A stretch of 64,000 bases of DNA from Nocardia jejuensis NBRC 103114 (GCF_001613145.1 NZ_BDBU01000011.1:49206-113205); one strand, 5' to 3'. Positions 17,055 to 26,121 are shown, numbered from the stretch's first letter. Numbers and translations: made by a program. Notes: generated by a model not told the origin, from the sequence alone.

Positions 17055-17081
17055 AATAACCCTTTTCGGTGTTTTCAAACC
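17055..17081 (-). promoter_or_regulatory. SigF/SigB-type promoter for CsbD (16996)
   Basis: On the minus strand GGTTTG (17081-17076), 13-14 nt, then GGGTTATT (17062-17055), matching the alternative general-stress sigma consensus GTTT-N14..16-GGGTAT. The -10 is about 59 nt from the start codon. Confidence 0.55.
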
Positions 17082-17203
17082 GGTCGGCCGCTCATCGAAA
17101 AACGACCACCACCCCTGCACCCTACCGAGTATTCGGTTCGAAATACTCAGCCCCGCAAAATAATTCGAGTTCGACGACATGCGCGCGACGCGCCGTTACA
17201 GCA

Positions 17204-17228
17204 GTTTCACGAGTGACGGATGGGGTTA
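17204..17228 (+). promoter_or_regulatory. SigF/SigB-type promoter for the small membrane protein gene
   Basis: GTTT at 17204, 15-nt spacer, GGGTTA at 17223-17228, 48 nt before the ATG at 17276. Confidence 0.5.
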
Positions 17229-17275
17229 CCCGTCCACGGCACAAGGAACCAGCACGCTGTAAGGAGTGTCGTTCG

Positions 17276-17530
17276 ATGACGCACTACTACGGAATTTCGG
17301 AATCCGCGCACACCACCACCCCGCCGACCGTGCTCGACGGGGTCACCTGGCCGGGTTTGTCCCTGCTCCTGCTGGGCGTTCTCACCCTCGCCTGGACCCT
17401 CACCGGAACGGACTCCGATGACTGGACAATCGCCGGGGCGTCCGCGACGGCCGTCGCGCTGATCTCCGGTTTCGTCTGGATCACCATCGAGCACAACCGA
17501 TTTCATACGGAGGAACAATCCGGGTCGTAA
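17276..17530 (+). CDS. Small two-span membrane protein
   Basis: 84 residues with two hydrophobic helices (about 30-45, L-S-L-L-L-L-G-V-L-T-L-A-W; and about 55-72, A-G-A-S-A-T-A-V-A-L-I-S-G-F-V-W) separated by a short acidic loop. Ribosome-binding site AAGGAG. Divergent from CsbD and preceded by a stress-type promoter. Family not recognised; a stress-induced membrane protein is the inference. Confidence 0.65.
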   Translation: MTHYYGISESAHTTTPPTVLDGVTWPGLSLLLLGVLTLAWTLTGTDSDDWTIAGASATAVALISGFVWITIEHNRFHTEEQSGS

Positions 17531-17832
17531 TCGAACGGTCCGCGACGGCGATGGTCACACTCGACGATTGCCGGAACATTACCCAATTCGCTTCGCAAAT
17601 CTCCGATTCCGATAAATCGCTCAGGCTACCAGTGCCGGCTTCAACCTCACTCCGAATTCCAGTGGTTCGCTCAGTGGGACGGATTCGCCCGTTCGACTTG
17701 CGAAGAGTTCAGGTTGTCTTTACCCTCCTGGCACAGTAAAGAAATAGGAAAGAATTGAACTGAGAGACGGGGATGCCATTCGGGCATCGTGTGGAAACCA
17801 CCTGGCCGCTCGTGTGCTGTAAAGGGTGATCA
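17531..17832. other. Intergenic region, nothing definite
   Basis: 302 bp of lower GC between the small membrane protein and the MmyB-type regulator. No supported ORF, repeat or hairpin. It should contain the promoter of the regulator. Confidence 0.4.
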
Positions 17833-18639
17833 ATGGTGGATCCGACCATGAAGTTCATCGGGGCCGCCGAGTTGCAGCCACCGTCCTTCGGTCTGCTGCT
17901 GCGCAAGCTGCGCGAGGACCGGCGGGTTTCGCGAGAGCGGCTGGCGTTCAATGCCGGAGTGAGCGCCAGCTACGTGACCCATCTGGAGAAGGGCGACCGC
18001 GGTCACCCCACGCGCGAGGTCGTCGACGCCCTGGTGCGCTACCTGAGCCGGGTCACCCCGGTCTCTCCCGCCGAACAGCGGCATCTGCTGGACCTGGCCG
18101 GACTGAGCTCGGAGGAGTTCCCGACCGTCGAGCAATTGCGCGGCGCGCTCACACCCGACATGCTGCGCGCGCTCGCCATCCACGAACCGCGCATGGCCGC
18201 CTACATCGACACCCGATGGAATGTGCTGGCGTGCAATGACAGCTATGCCCGGGCGTTCCCGGGCTTGCGCGAGGATGTGAATATCCTGCGCTGGTTCTTG
18301 AACAATGAACTCTCCAGACGCGTCATCGTCGAGTGGGAGCACGAACTGCGGCTCACCGTCGAATGGCTGCGCAGTCTCATCGCATCCAGTGGCGCCACCG
18401 AGTGGTCGACCGAACTGCTGGAGGATCTGGGACGGCATCGGTTGTTCCGCGAGATCTGGGACGAGGGCGCGGTGGCCTACGGGCGCGATCGCGCGATCAT
18501 GCACCTGCGCGACCCGGACACCGGGGCGCCGTGCCCGATCATGGTCCAGCTCTTCCGGGTTCAGAACACCGCCTATCCGGATCAGATCCAGGTCTTCATC
18601 GGCCTGCCGACCCAGCCGGTTTCGCTGCCGCCGAATTGA
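17833..18639 (+). CDS. XRE-type regulator with MmyB-like ligand-binding domain
   Basis: 268 residues. An N-terminal helix-turn-helix (about 15-75; L-R-K-L-R-E-D-R-R-V-S-R-E-R-L and V-S-A-S-Y-V-T-H-L-E-K-G) is followed by the PAS-like MLTR/MmyB ligand domain (about 105-260) with the family's H-E-P-R-M-A-A-Y-I-D-T-R-W-N-V-L-A-C-N-D. These actinobacterial regulators are thought to bind a small hydrophobic ligand, and usually control a neighbouring oxidoreductase; none is adjacent here. Start ATG after AAAGGGTG. Confidence 0.85.
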   Translation: MVDPTMKFIGAAELQPPSFGLLLRKLREDRRVSRERLAFNAGVSASYVTHLEKGDRGHPTREVVDALVRYLSRVTPVSPAEQRHLLDLAGLSSEEFPTVEQLRGALTPDMLRALAIHEPRMAAYIDTRWNVLACNDSYARAFPGLREDVNILRWFLNNELSRRVIVEWEHELRLTVEWLRSLIASSGATEWSTELLEDLGRHRLFREIWDEGAVAYGRDRAIMHLRDPDTGAPCPIMVQLFRVQNTAYPDQIQVFIGLPTQPVSLPPN

Positions 18640-18699
18640 TCTCCGCAGGTCGGCGGGTATGGCCGACAGCATCACTCCGACCTGCCATAAGCTGCACGA

Positions 18700-20264
18700 A
18701 TGGTCGACGGTGAGGCGACACCCCAGGCATTGGGCACAGCCCCGTGGGGGTCACGGCTGCTCGGGCCCGCCGATGAGGGCGCGATATCGCGCCGGGTCCG
18801 GATCCAGCTGCTGCTGACGGTGCCGATGCTGGCCTCGAACATCACCGGCATCATCGTCGCGATCGTGCTGATCGGCTTCGTGCTGCCCGGACCGCCGTTG
18901 TTCCTGGGCAGCCTCGCACTGCTGAATTTCGTCGCCGGGCCGATCTGCGTGGCGGTCGCGCTGGGTGCCGGCTTCGGCTGGGGAACCGTATGGGGTGTAC
19001 GGACCCTGCGCTGGGCCATCGATTCCGATCGCATCCCGACCGAAGCCGAACAACGCGCAGCCACCGCGGTGCCCCGGCGGCTGACCTGGCAGCAGGCCGT
19101 GCTGTGGTTCGGCGCGATGGCCGTACTGACCCCGCTCTACGGGCTCATGGATCCCGGATATGTGCCCAAGTTCGTGCTCGGCATCGGGTTCAGCGCGATC
19201 GTGGTGTGCGCCAACAGCTATCTGATCGCGGAGTTCGCGTTGCGTGCGGTCACCGCCCGCGTGCTGGACGCCGCGCCGACGCGGCGGTTGCGCGGACTCG
19301 GCGTACTGGGCCGGTCGGTCCTGGTGTGGATGGTCGGGTCCGGCACCCCGGTGACGCTGCTCATGGTGGTGGCGGTGCTGGCGCTGTCCGGGGACGAGGT
19401 CAGCACCGAACGGCTCGCGGTCTGCGTGCTCTCGCTCGGCGGCGCGACGCTGATCTTCGGCGGCGGTCTGATGGTGCAGACCCTGGCCGCGACGGTCGCG
19501 CCGATCCGCAGCGTGCGCCGGGCACTGCGACGCGTCGAGGACGGCGACCTGAATGTCGCGGTCACGGTGTACGACGGCACCGAATTGGGCGAGTTGCAAA
19601 GCGGTTTCAACCGGATGGCGCACGGACTGCGCGAACGCGAACGGATCCGGGACCTGTTCGGCCGCCATGTCGGGGACGACGTCGCCGAGGCCGCGCTCAC
19701 CCGCACTCAGTCACTGGGCGGTCAGGAGTGCGACGCGGCGGCGATCTTCGTCGACATCATCGGTTCCACCACCATGACCGCGACCCGACCCGCCGACGAG
19801 ATCGTCGCGATCCTGAACGGTTTCTTCGGCATCGTCGTGGACGAGGTCGAGCGATACGGAGGGCTGCTCAACAAGTTCGAGGGCGATGCGGCCCTCGCGG
19901 TATTCGGCACGCCCGGCAGTTGCCGGACGCCGCGGGTGCGGCGCTCGCGGCCACGCGGGCCATTCGACGCCGGTTGTCCACCGAGGCAACCGAATTCGAC
20001 GCCGGAATCGGCATCGCGGCGGGTCGAGTGGTGGCCGGCAATGTCGGCGCGCATCAGCGCTACGAATTCACCGTCATCGGTGACGCGGTGAACGAGGCGG
20101 CGCGCCTGTGCGAGCTGGCCAAGTACGACGACGCTCGCGTGCTGGCGTCCGGCAGCGCGGTCGACGCGGCCGATCTCACCGAGCAGAAGCATTGGGAGCT
20201 GGGCGAATCGGTGACGCTGCGGGGGCGGATCGCACCCACCCAGCTGGCTCGTCCGCGCAACTGA
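18700..20264 (+). pseudogene. HAMP-domain class III adenylate cyclase, frameshifted near 19914
   Basis: The first frame (18700-20091) encodes about five or six membrane spans, a HAMP linker (about 260-310) and the first half of the cyclase domain with the metal aspartate in F-V-D-I-I-G-S-T, the adenine-selecting Lys in L-N-K-F-E-G-D and the second metal Asp. At about 19912-19917 the homologous reading moves to the frame ending at 20264, which carries L-P-D-A-A-G, then Y-E-F-T-V-I-G-D and the transition-state Asn and Arg of V-N-E-A-A-R. One missing base in CCCGGCAG (e.g. CCCGnGCAG) restores one 521-residue protein like mycobacterial Rv1318c/Rv1319c/Rv3645. As given, the product lacks essential catalytic residues. 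Confidence 0.85.
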
Positions 20265-20268
20265 GCGA

Positions 20269-21177
20269 TCAGTTCGGGGAGGTGGTGCGGCCGTCGGAGA
20301 TGCGCCGGACCTCGTAGCCGAGCAGGCGTTCGGCCGACTCCATGCCACCCTGGAGGTCGCCGACGGCGTTCATCTTGGACAGGTCCAAACCGATGGTGAC
20401 CAGCGTGAGCGCGATCTCCGAGGACAGACCGGTGATGATGACGTTCGCACCCATCAGACCCGAGGCATCCACCGTCTGCACCAGGTGATTGGCGACGGTG
20501 GAGTCGATCGCGGGCACACCGGTGATATCGATGACCACGACCTTGGCGCGATTGGCGCGGATCGCGCGCAGCAACTGCTCGGTGAGCTGGCGTGCGCGCT
20601 GAGAGTCCAGCACACCGATGATCGGCAGAATCAGCAGCTGCTCACGCACCTGCAACACCGGCGTGGAGAGCTCGCGAATCGCCTCCTGCTGCTGGCGGAT
20701 CACGCGTTCACGTTCCTCCACGAAGGAGACGCCCACGGTGTTGGCGATCCGGTTCGCGGCCGGTTCGTACGCGTCGAGCACCCTTTTGAGCAGGTCGAAG
20801 TCGGATTGGTACTTCTCGAAGAGACTGCGGGCGAGGACATCTCGCAGCAGCAGCACGATGCCGAGGACCTCGTCGGTCTCCACGCCTCGGGGAATGATGC
20901 GCTCGGACAGATTCCGGCCGTAGTTCTGCAATGCCTCGACCGATCCGGTCTCGAGCACCGCGACGTAATTGTCGTAGAGCGAGGTGGCCTCGGAGAAGAT
21001 CTCGTCCGGCGACATGGCCGTGAGCAGTTCGGCGTCGGTGATCCGCCGCGCCCACTCCTCGCGCAGCATGGTCCGATTCCGCCGTAGGTGTGCGACGAGT
21101 TCCGTCAGCAAGCCGTCCCGGGTCGTCGCGCCCGAGATCACCTCGTGTTGCCACACTCTTTCCGACAGATCCGACAT
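20269..21177 (-). CDS. RsbR-like STAS protein (stressosome-type regulator)
   Basis: 302 residues. The N-terminal half is helical like RsbR/RsbT-type co-antagonist domains, ending in the linker I-R-Q-Q-Q-E-A-I-R-E-L-S-T-P-V; residues about 180-290 are a STAS domain (V-V-V-I-D-I-T-G-V-P-A-I-D-S). Ser/Thr positions used as phosphorylation sites in RsbR (near I-D-S-T and the preceding D-I-T-G) are kept. It would modulate a serine kinase or anti-sigma partner; none is adjacent. ATG at 21177 with GGGGAG. Its stop is 4 nt from the convergent cyclase stop. Confidence 0.85.
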   Translation of the reverse strand: MSDLSERVWQHEVISGATTRDGLLTELVAHLRRNRTMLREEWARRITDAELLTAMSPDEIFSEATSLYDNYVAVLETGSVEALQNYGRNLSERIIPRGVETDEVLGIVLLLRDVLARSLFEKYQSDFDLLKRVLDAYEPAANRIANTVGVSFVEERERVIRQQQEAIRELSTPVLQVREQLLILPIIGVLDSQRARQLTEQLLRAIRANRAKVVVIDITGVPAIDSTVANHLVQTVDASGLMGANVIITGLSSEIALTLVTIGLDLSKMNAVGDLQGGMESAERLLGYEVRRISDGRTTSPN

Positions 21178-21536
21178 GCTTTGTCTCCCCGCGGGTTCGA
21201 TACCGGGATTGCGGACTCGGTGCGACCGCCGGATGGCGGTCGCGACACCGACGCACACCGTCGTGCGGAATCGGCCCCGGGTGCGCGGCAGCGCTTCCAG
21301 CCTACGTCCGCACTCCCAGCCCGCGAGCAAGTCGCCCGCTATCGGGACCGCAAAGATGCTAAGCGGCAACCCACCCCGAACTGAAGCGATTCCGAGAAAT
21401 CTGACCGAATTGACCGATTACCTCACCCTGGAAGCCAATTCGACCCGACTCACACCCTCGCCCCGGCCCGACGGCTGATCCTGCCCTGCCCACCTCCGCC
21501 CGGATCCAGCGGCCCGCCCCGAGAACGTCGCACAGT
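21178..21536. other. Intergenic region, nothing definite
   Basis: 359 bp between the start of the RsbR-like gene and the end of the MFS exporter, both on the minus strand. It should contain the RsbR promoter. No hairpin or ORF with a supported start was found. Confidence 0.4.
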
Positions 21537-22976
21537 TCATTCGCCGCCGTGGACAGCCTGATGGACTCGATCCCGCGCCGCCTCCCCGCCGGATGCGCCC
21601 GCGCGACCCGGCACGATCAGCGCCGCGACCACCGAGCCGACGGCCAGCAGCGCCGCGCCCAGGCAGAGCGCGGTGGTATAGCCGTGGGCCAGCGAGGCCG
21701 GATCGGTGGCGCCGCCGATCGTGCGGGTCGCCACAGTGACCAGTACGGCCAGGCCGAGGCAGCCGCCCAATTGCCGGGCGCTGTTGAGGATTCCGGAGGC
21801 CAGGCCGGAGCGGTCGGGTTCGATCCCGGTCACCGCGGCCATGCCCATGGCCACCATGGCGGCGCCGATGCCGAGACTGCCCACCAGTGACGGACCGAGC
21901 AAGCCGCCCAGGTAGGTGGTGGAGGTGTCGGCCTGTCCGAACCAGAGCAGTCCGGCCGCGCCGACCAGACCGCCCACCAGCAACACCGGCCGGGTACCGG
22001 TCCGGAGTATGACCGCCATCGCGACGCGCAGCCCGACCACCACGCCCACGCAGAAGGGCAGGAAGGCCACTCCGGTGCGCGTCGGGCTGTAATCCAGTAC
22101 TCGCTGCAGGAATTGGGCGACGAAGTAGAAGCTCGCGAGTTGTCCGCTGACCAGCAAGAATCCGAAAACCGTTGCACCGATGAGGGATCGGCGGCGCAGC
22201 AGGTCCAGCGGCACCAGTGGTTCGGACACCCGGGTCTCGACCACGGCGAACAGCGCCAGCGCCACGAGTCCGGCGGCGAACCAGGCCAGCACGGGCGGCG
22301 ATCCCCAGGCGTCGCGGTCGGTCGCGATGACGCCGAGCACCAGCGCGCTCACCCCGAAGGTCACCAGGATCGCACCGATGGCATCCACGCGCCCGGGCCG
22401 CGTCACCACATTGCTCACCCCGCGCAGCACCGCGATCACCGCACCCGCGACGAACACCAGGTTCACCCACATCACCCAGCGCCAGCCGAGGTGATCGGTG
22501 AGCAGGCCACTGAGCACGACACCCACCGCGCCACCGGCCGCACCCGCGCCGCCCCACACCGCCATGGCGCGGGCGCGCTGGGTCCCCTCGGGGAATTCGG
22601 AGGTGGCCAGGGCCAGGGACATGGGCGCGAGCACCGCGGCCGCGATCCCCTGCCCGGCCCGGCCGATCAGCAGTTCCCAGCCCTGCTGCGCGGCGCCGCC
22701 CCAGGCGCTGAACAGCGCGAAGACCGCCAATCCGCCCAGCAGCAGCGTGCGGCGTCCGGTCAGATCGGCGAGCCGTCCGCCCAGCAGCATGAGTCCTGCG
22801 AACGGGAGCATGAAGGCGTTGATCACCCAGCTCAGACCGCTGGGCCCGAAGCCGAAGGCCGAATCGATCTCCGGCAGCGCCACATTGACGATCGACAGGT
22901 CGAGAGAAACGAGGAACATCACCAGGAACACGACGGCGAGCGTCGCTTTCCGATTGGTTCCGGGTTGAGTCGCCAT
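21537..22976 (-). CDS. MFS drug exporter, DHA2 (14-span) type
   Basis: 479 residues with about 14 hydrophobic segments. The motif A loop reads G-G-R-L-A-D-L-T-G-R-R, and D-L-S-I-V-N-V-A-L-P in span 1 is the EmrB/QacA hallmark. Expected to be a proton antiporter for lipophilic drugs. AAGGAGG precedes the ATG at 22976. It is divergent from a TetR gene with a palindromic operator between them, the normal arrangement for an inducible efflux pump. Confidence 0.9.
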   Translation of the reverse strand: MATQPGTNRKATLAVVFLVMFLVSLDLSIVNVALPEIDSAFGFGPSGLSWVINAFMLPFAGLMLLGGRLADLTGRRTLLLGGLAVFALFSAWGGAAQQGWELLIGRAGQGIAAAVLAPMSLALATSEFPEGTQRARAMAVWGGAGAAGGAVGVVLSGLLTDHLGWRWVMWVNLVFVAGAVIAVLRGVSNVVTRPGRVDAIGAILVTFGVSALVLGVIATDRDAWGSPPVLAWFAAGLVALALFAVVETRVSEPLVPLDLLRRRSLIGATVFGFLLVSGQLASFYFVAQFLQRVLDYSPTRTGVAFLPFCVGVVVGLRVAMAVILRTGTRPVLLVGGLVGAAGLLWFGQADTSTTYLGGLLGPSLVGSLGIGAAMVAMGMAAVTGIEPDRSGLASGILNSARQLGGCLGLAVLVTVATRTIGGATDPASLAHGYTTALCLGAALLAVGSVVAALIVPGRAGASGGEAARDRVHQAVHGGE

Positions 22977-22986
22977 GGCGGCCTCC

Positions 22987-23013
22987 TTAATAAAATAACG
23001 CGTATTTTAATAA
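22987..23013. promoter_or_regulatory. TetR operator between exporter and regulator
   Basis: An AT-rich 27-bp inverted repeat (TTAATAAAATA / 5-nt centre ACGCG / TATTTTAATAA, one mismatch), standing out in a GC-rich background. It begins 10 bp from the exporter start, over its ribosome-binding site, and is about 46 bp from the TetR start. Confidence 0.75.
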
Positions 23014-23059
23014 GAGTTAGCACACCCTTACCAAGCTGTCGAGAGGGTCGATCCGCAGA

Positions 23060-23746
23060 ATGGAGCCCATGCCAGCCGACCCCACCCGCCGGCGCGGCCG
23101 CCCGGTCCGACTGAACCGCGACACCGTGGTCGAGACCGCCATGCACCTGATCAGCACATCCGGTCAGGCCGACTTCAGCATGCGCGGGCTCGCCGACGAA
23201 CTGGGCGTGAGCACCGCCGCCCTCTACCACCACTTCCCCACCAAGGCGGCGCTTTTCATCGCGGTGCTCAGCGCCCGCGCCGGACAGCTCGAGCGGCCCG
23301 ACCTCCCCGCCGACCCTCGCGATCGGCTGGTCGCGATCATCGACTACCTCATCGACACGCTGCACCGAATACCCTGGGTCATCGAGCTTCTCGTGGCGGG
23401 CGAATCATTCGGCCGCGCGGCCATGTGGATCCTCGACGAATTCGTTTCCACGGCAAACGAATTGGGGATGTCCGACGAGTACGCGGGCTACATGTACAAC
23501 GTCACGTGGCGATTCGTCCTGGGCGAGTTGATGATGCGGCGGGCGGAGGACGAGCGCGCGAGCGCCGCGGCCGCGGGCGCTGCCCGCCCGCGCTGGACCG
23601 ACCAGGCGACCGAGCACCTGACCGAGTTCCCCGCTGTCCTGCGCATGCTGCCGCGCTGGGCCGATGTCCGCGCCGACTACCGCACCTCGACGGCCCTCGA
23701 GAATCTGATCGACGGATTGCTCGCGGGCGCACCGAAACCCGCCTGA
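23060..23746 (+). CDS. TetR-family repressor of the adjacent exporter
   Basis: 228 residues. N-terminal TetR helix-turn-helix at about 18-65 (M-R-G-L-A-D-E-L-G-V-S-T-A-A-L-Y-H-H-F-P-T-K), followed by a helical ligand domain with the C-terminal TetR_C signature of tetracycline-type repressors. Divergent from the MFS gene with the shared operator. The ligand is unknown. The ATG at 23069 is an alternative start with GGAG nearby. Confidence 0.88.
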   Translation: MEPMPADPTRRRGRPVRLNRDTVVETAMHLISTSGQADFSMRGLADELGVSTAALYHHFPTKAALFIAVLSARAGQLERPDLPADPRDRLVAIIDYLIDTLHRIPWVIELLVAGESFGRAAMWILDEFVSTANELGMSDEYAGYMYNVTWRFVLGELMMRRAEDERASAAAAGAARPRWTDQATEHLTEFPAVLRMLPRWADVRADYRTSTALENLIDGLLAGAPKPA

Positions 23747-23801
23747 GCACCGCACCACCGCGATATCCGGCCGCCCCGGACGCGGTGCGCGCCGCGCGCG
23801 C

Positions 23802-24203
23802 TCAGAGCGGATCGGGCTCGTGCGGTCCGTAGACGAGCGGTTCGAAAGCCGTTGTCCCCGAGTCCTGCGGTGGGGTGGGGTGGCGTCGAACCCATAGACC
23901 CCCCAGCAGCACCAGCACAGTGACGATCACGATATGCGCCGCCAGGAGCACCAGGAACGGCAGCACGAATCCCTCGTCCGTGACCGCGCCCCGATCGGAC
24001 ACGCAGTAGAGCGTGTAGTTGGTCGAGGTCCCCTCCGAATCGTGGAAGGTGTCCGACACCACCATCGGTTCGGTGTACGGCGGCGAACAGAAAAGGGGCG
24101 CGGTGAGTTTCGCCTCGCCCGGCCAGATCGCCACGGGGACGACGATGCTGAACAGGCCGACGCTCACACCGGCGGATGCGGCGGTGAGCAGAAGTTTCGT
24201 CAT
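23802..24203 (-). CDS. Two-span membrane protein of the lipoprotein operon
   Basis: 133 residues. A first hydrophobic helix (about 5-27), an extracytoplasmic loop of about 55 residues with two cysteines (F-C-S-P-P and L-Y-C-V-S) and a second helix (about 82-105), then a Pro-rich cytoplasmic tail. It starts 4 nt after the lipoprotein gene stop, so the two form an operon. No family recognised. Confidence 0.65.
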   Translation of the reverse strand: MTKLLLTAASAGVSVGLFSIVVPVAIWPGEAKLTAPLFCSPPYTEPMVVSDTFHDSEGTSTNYTLYCVSDRGAVTDEGFVLPFLVLLAAHIVIVTVLVLLGGLWVRRHPTPPQDSGTTAFEPLVYGPHEPDPL

Positions 24204-24206
24204 GGC

Positions 24207-24863
24207 TCAGGCCTGCTGTATCCGCAGGAACGCACCGGTGCGATCGAATTCGGCGATCATCTCGGTACGGGGCGAGGACACGTTGGCGACCATCCGGATC
24301 TCGCGTCCGAACCGGCTCACCACGATCACCGTGACCTGACCGTCGGGCAGTTCGCTGCGCGCGAGCGCGGTGTCCACGATCTCCGTCAGACGCGAGAGGC
24401 CCGTCACCTCACCGGTGGTGAATCCTTCACCGTCGAGATCGTCGAACGCCGACACTCGCACGGGCTCGGCCGTGCCGAGCGCACCGAGGGTGAAGCAATA
24501 GTCATCGAGCCGGCGCGCGCCGGGTTCACCGCGTACTCGCAGCCGCACCGCCGCCTGCCGGGCGGTCGTATCCGGATGCGCGGCGAAGAACCGCGTCACC
24601 TGGTCGGGTTGATCGGACAGCACCAGCCGGAAGCCCGTCGAGTTCGGCGCGGTGAGCAGAATGACGTTCGCCTGCACCTCACCGGTCCCCAGCCGCTCGC
24701 GCAGGGCCGCGAGAGCCGAGTCCGCCAGCGCGCCATCCAATCCCCCGCCGCGCCCCCGCAACTCGTGCTCGAAATCGGCCCGGTCCACCGCCCCGATACA
24801 TCCACTCGTCATCACGACGAGCAGGCCCAGCGCGGCGGCTCGCAACCACCCGTGACGACGCAT
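24207..24863 (-). CDS. Putative lipoprotein
   Basis: 218 residues. A signal peptide ends in a lipobox (V-V-M-T-S-G-C, Cys22). The mature part alternates beta strands and helices, with no enzyme motif visible. It probably sits on the outer face of the plasma membrane and works with the membrane protein downstream. Actinomycete-specific hypothetical family. Confidence 0.7.
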   Translation of the reverse strand: MRRHGWLRAAALGLLVVMTSGCIGAVDRADFEHELRGRGGGLDGALADSALAALRERLGTGEVQANVILLTAPNSTGFRLVLSDQPDQVTRFFAAHPDTTARQAAVRLRVRGEPGARRLDDYCFTLGALGTAEPVRVSAFDDLDGEGFTTGEVTGLSRLTEIVDTALARSELPDGQVTVIVVSRFGREIRMVANVSSPRTEMIAEFDRTGAFLRIQQA

Positions 24864-24899
24864 ACCCGAATGCTAAACGCTTACCGGTCGAATGCCGCG

Positions 24900-25958
24900 T
24901 CAGTCGCGTTCGGGACCGAGGGAGATGCCGCGGCTGGCGAGCCACGGCAGGGGGTCGACCTTGTCGGAGCCGTTGAGCCACACTTCGAAATGGCAGTGCG
25001 GCCCGGTGGAGAAGCCGCGATTGCCGACGGTGGCGATCTGATCACCGGCCATGACCCGCTGGCCCACCGAGACGGTGGCGGTGTCGACATGACCGTAGAC
25101 GGTGATGGTGCCGTCGTCGTGTTGCAGACGCACCCACATGCCGAATCCGGAGGCGGGGCCCGCGCTGATCACCTTGCCGTCTTCGACGGCGTAGATGGGT
25201 GTTCCGATCGGCGCGGCCACATCCACGCCCAGATGTTCCACTCCCCACCGGGCTCCGAAACCGGAGGTGAAGGTGCCCGAGGCGAATTTCATGAACAGTG
25301 GCCGCAGTCCGGAGGTCGCCCGCTGAGCGTCGTCCTCGGCGAAGTGTTCGCCGTTGGCCAGGATGTCCTGGTAGTTGGCCAGGTCCTCCACCGGAGCGGC
25401 CTCGAGGATCTCGGGGAAATGCGCGTCGGTCCCGCCCGGGTGCGTATCGGTTCCGCCGGCGTGATCATCGGTGGAGGTGAGACTGGCGGCCGAGAGCGCG
25501 ACGGCTTCCTGTGCGGCGGTGTCGGTCACGTCCTTGCCGTGTGCGGACAGGTCCTGCATTCCGGCCTGCATCGCCGAGACCGCGGCACCCATGGCGACCG
25601 CCGCGACGACGATTCGCCCGCGCAGTGCGGGAAGGGTGGAGGGCCGCCGATGCGCGCCGTCGCGCCCGCGCGGCACCCTGCGCGGAACCGCGTACTCCTG
25701 CCGGTCGTGGTTCTGCCGGCCATACTCCCGCAGACCGTCGTCCTGTCGGCCGTACTCCCGCGGGCGGTAATCCTGCAGGCCGTAATCCTGCCGACCATAG
25801 TCCCGCTGGTCGTGATCTCGCAGGCCGTAATCCTGCCGACCATAGTCCCGCTGGTCGTGATCTCGCAGGCCGTAATCCTGCCGACCATAGCCCTGCTGGT
25901 CGTATTCTTGCTGGTCGTATTCTCGCTGGTCGTATTCCTGGAATCCATCGCCCTGCAA
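24900..25958 (-). CDS. Membrane-anchored M23 peptidase with a repetitive Tyr/Gln/Asp/Arg N-terminus
   Basis: 352 residues. TTG start at 25958: an in-frame TAG lies 15 nt before it and AGGAGGGT is upstream. Residues 1-85 are tandem copies of a 15-residue unit (D-Y-G-R-Q-D-Y-G-L-R-D-H-D-Q-R), cytoplasmic and disordered. A single membrane span (about 115-135) is followed by an acidic, His/Thr-rich linker and a LytM/M23 domain (about 225-345) with H-L-G-V-D and H-C-H zinc ligands intact. It should act on peptidoglycan outside the membrane; the repeats are inside the cell. Confidence 0.85.
   Translation of the reverse strand: MQGDGFQEYDQREYDQQEYDQQGYGRQDYGLRDHDQRDYGRQDYGLRDHDQRDYGRQDYGLQDYRPREYGRQDDGLREYGRQNHDRQEYAVPRRVPRGRDGAHRRPSTLPALRGRIVVAAVAMGAAVSAMQAGMQDLSAHGKDVTDTAAQEAVALSAASLTSTDDHAGGTDTHPGGTDAHFPEILEAAPVEDLANYQDILANGEHFAEDDAQRATSGLRPLFMKFASGTFTSGFGARWGVEHLGVDVAAPIGTPIYAVEDGKVISAGPASGFGMWVRLQHDDGTITVYGHVDTATVSVGQRVMAGDQIATVGNRGFSTGPHCHFEVWLNGSDKVDPLPWLASRGISLGPERD
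25735..25945 (-). repeat. Tandem 45-bp coding repeat in the M23 gene
   Basis: Two exact 45-bp copies plus degenerate flanks encode the 15-residue unit. The exact DNA identity of the two central copies indicates recent expansion. Confidence 0.8.
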
Positions 25959-26121
25959 CAGACCTGCACCCTCCTACGCGCCGTCGGCAGGGCATCAACC
26001 TGCCACGGGTGCGAGACCATACCACCCGAAGCTGTGAGTCCAGCCGACCAGCGAATACGCGCTATCCGGACCTTCGGCACCAACCGGTCCGAATCCGGCG
26101 GCGAGGGTGCGTCCACCGAAA

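Noticed and set aside
25735..25945. CRISPR-like regular repeats
   Set aside because: Repeats are contiguous and in frame with no spacers; they encode peptide units.
25959..26121. c-di-AMP (ydaO-type) riboswitch ahead of an M23 gene
   Set aside because: Known to control some actinomycete wall hydrolases, but the conserved core motifs were not found here.
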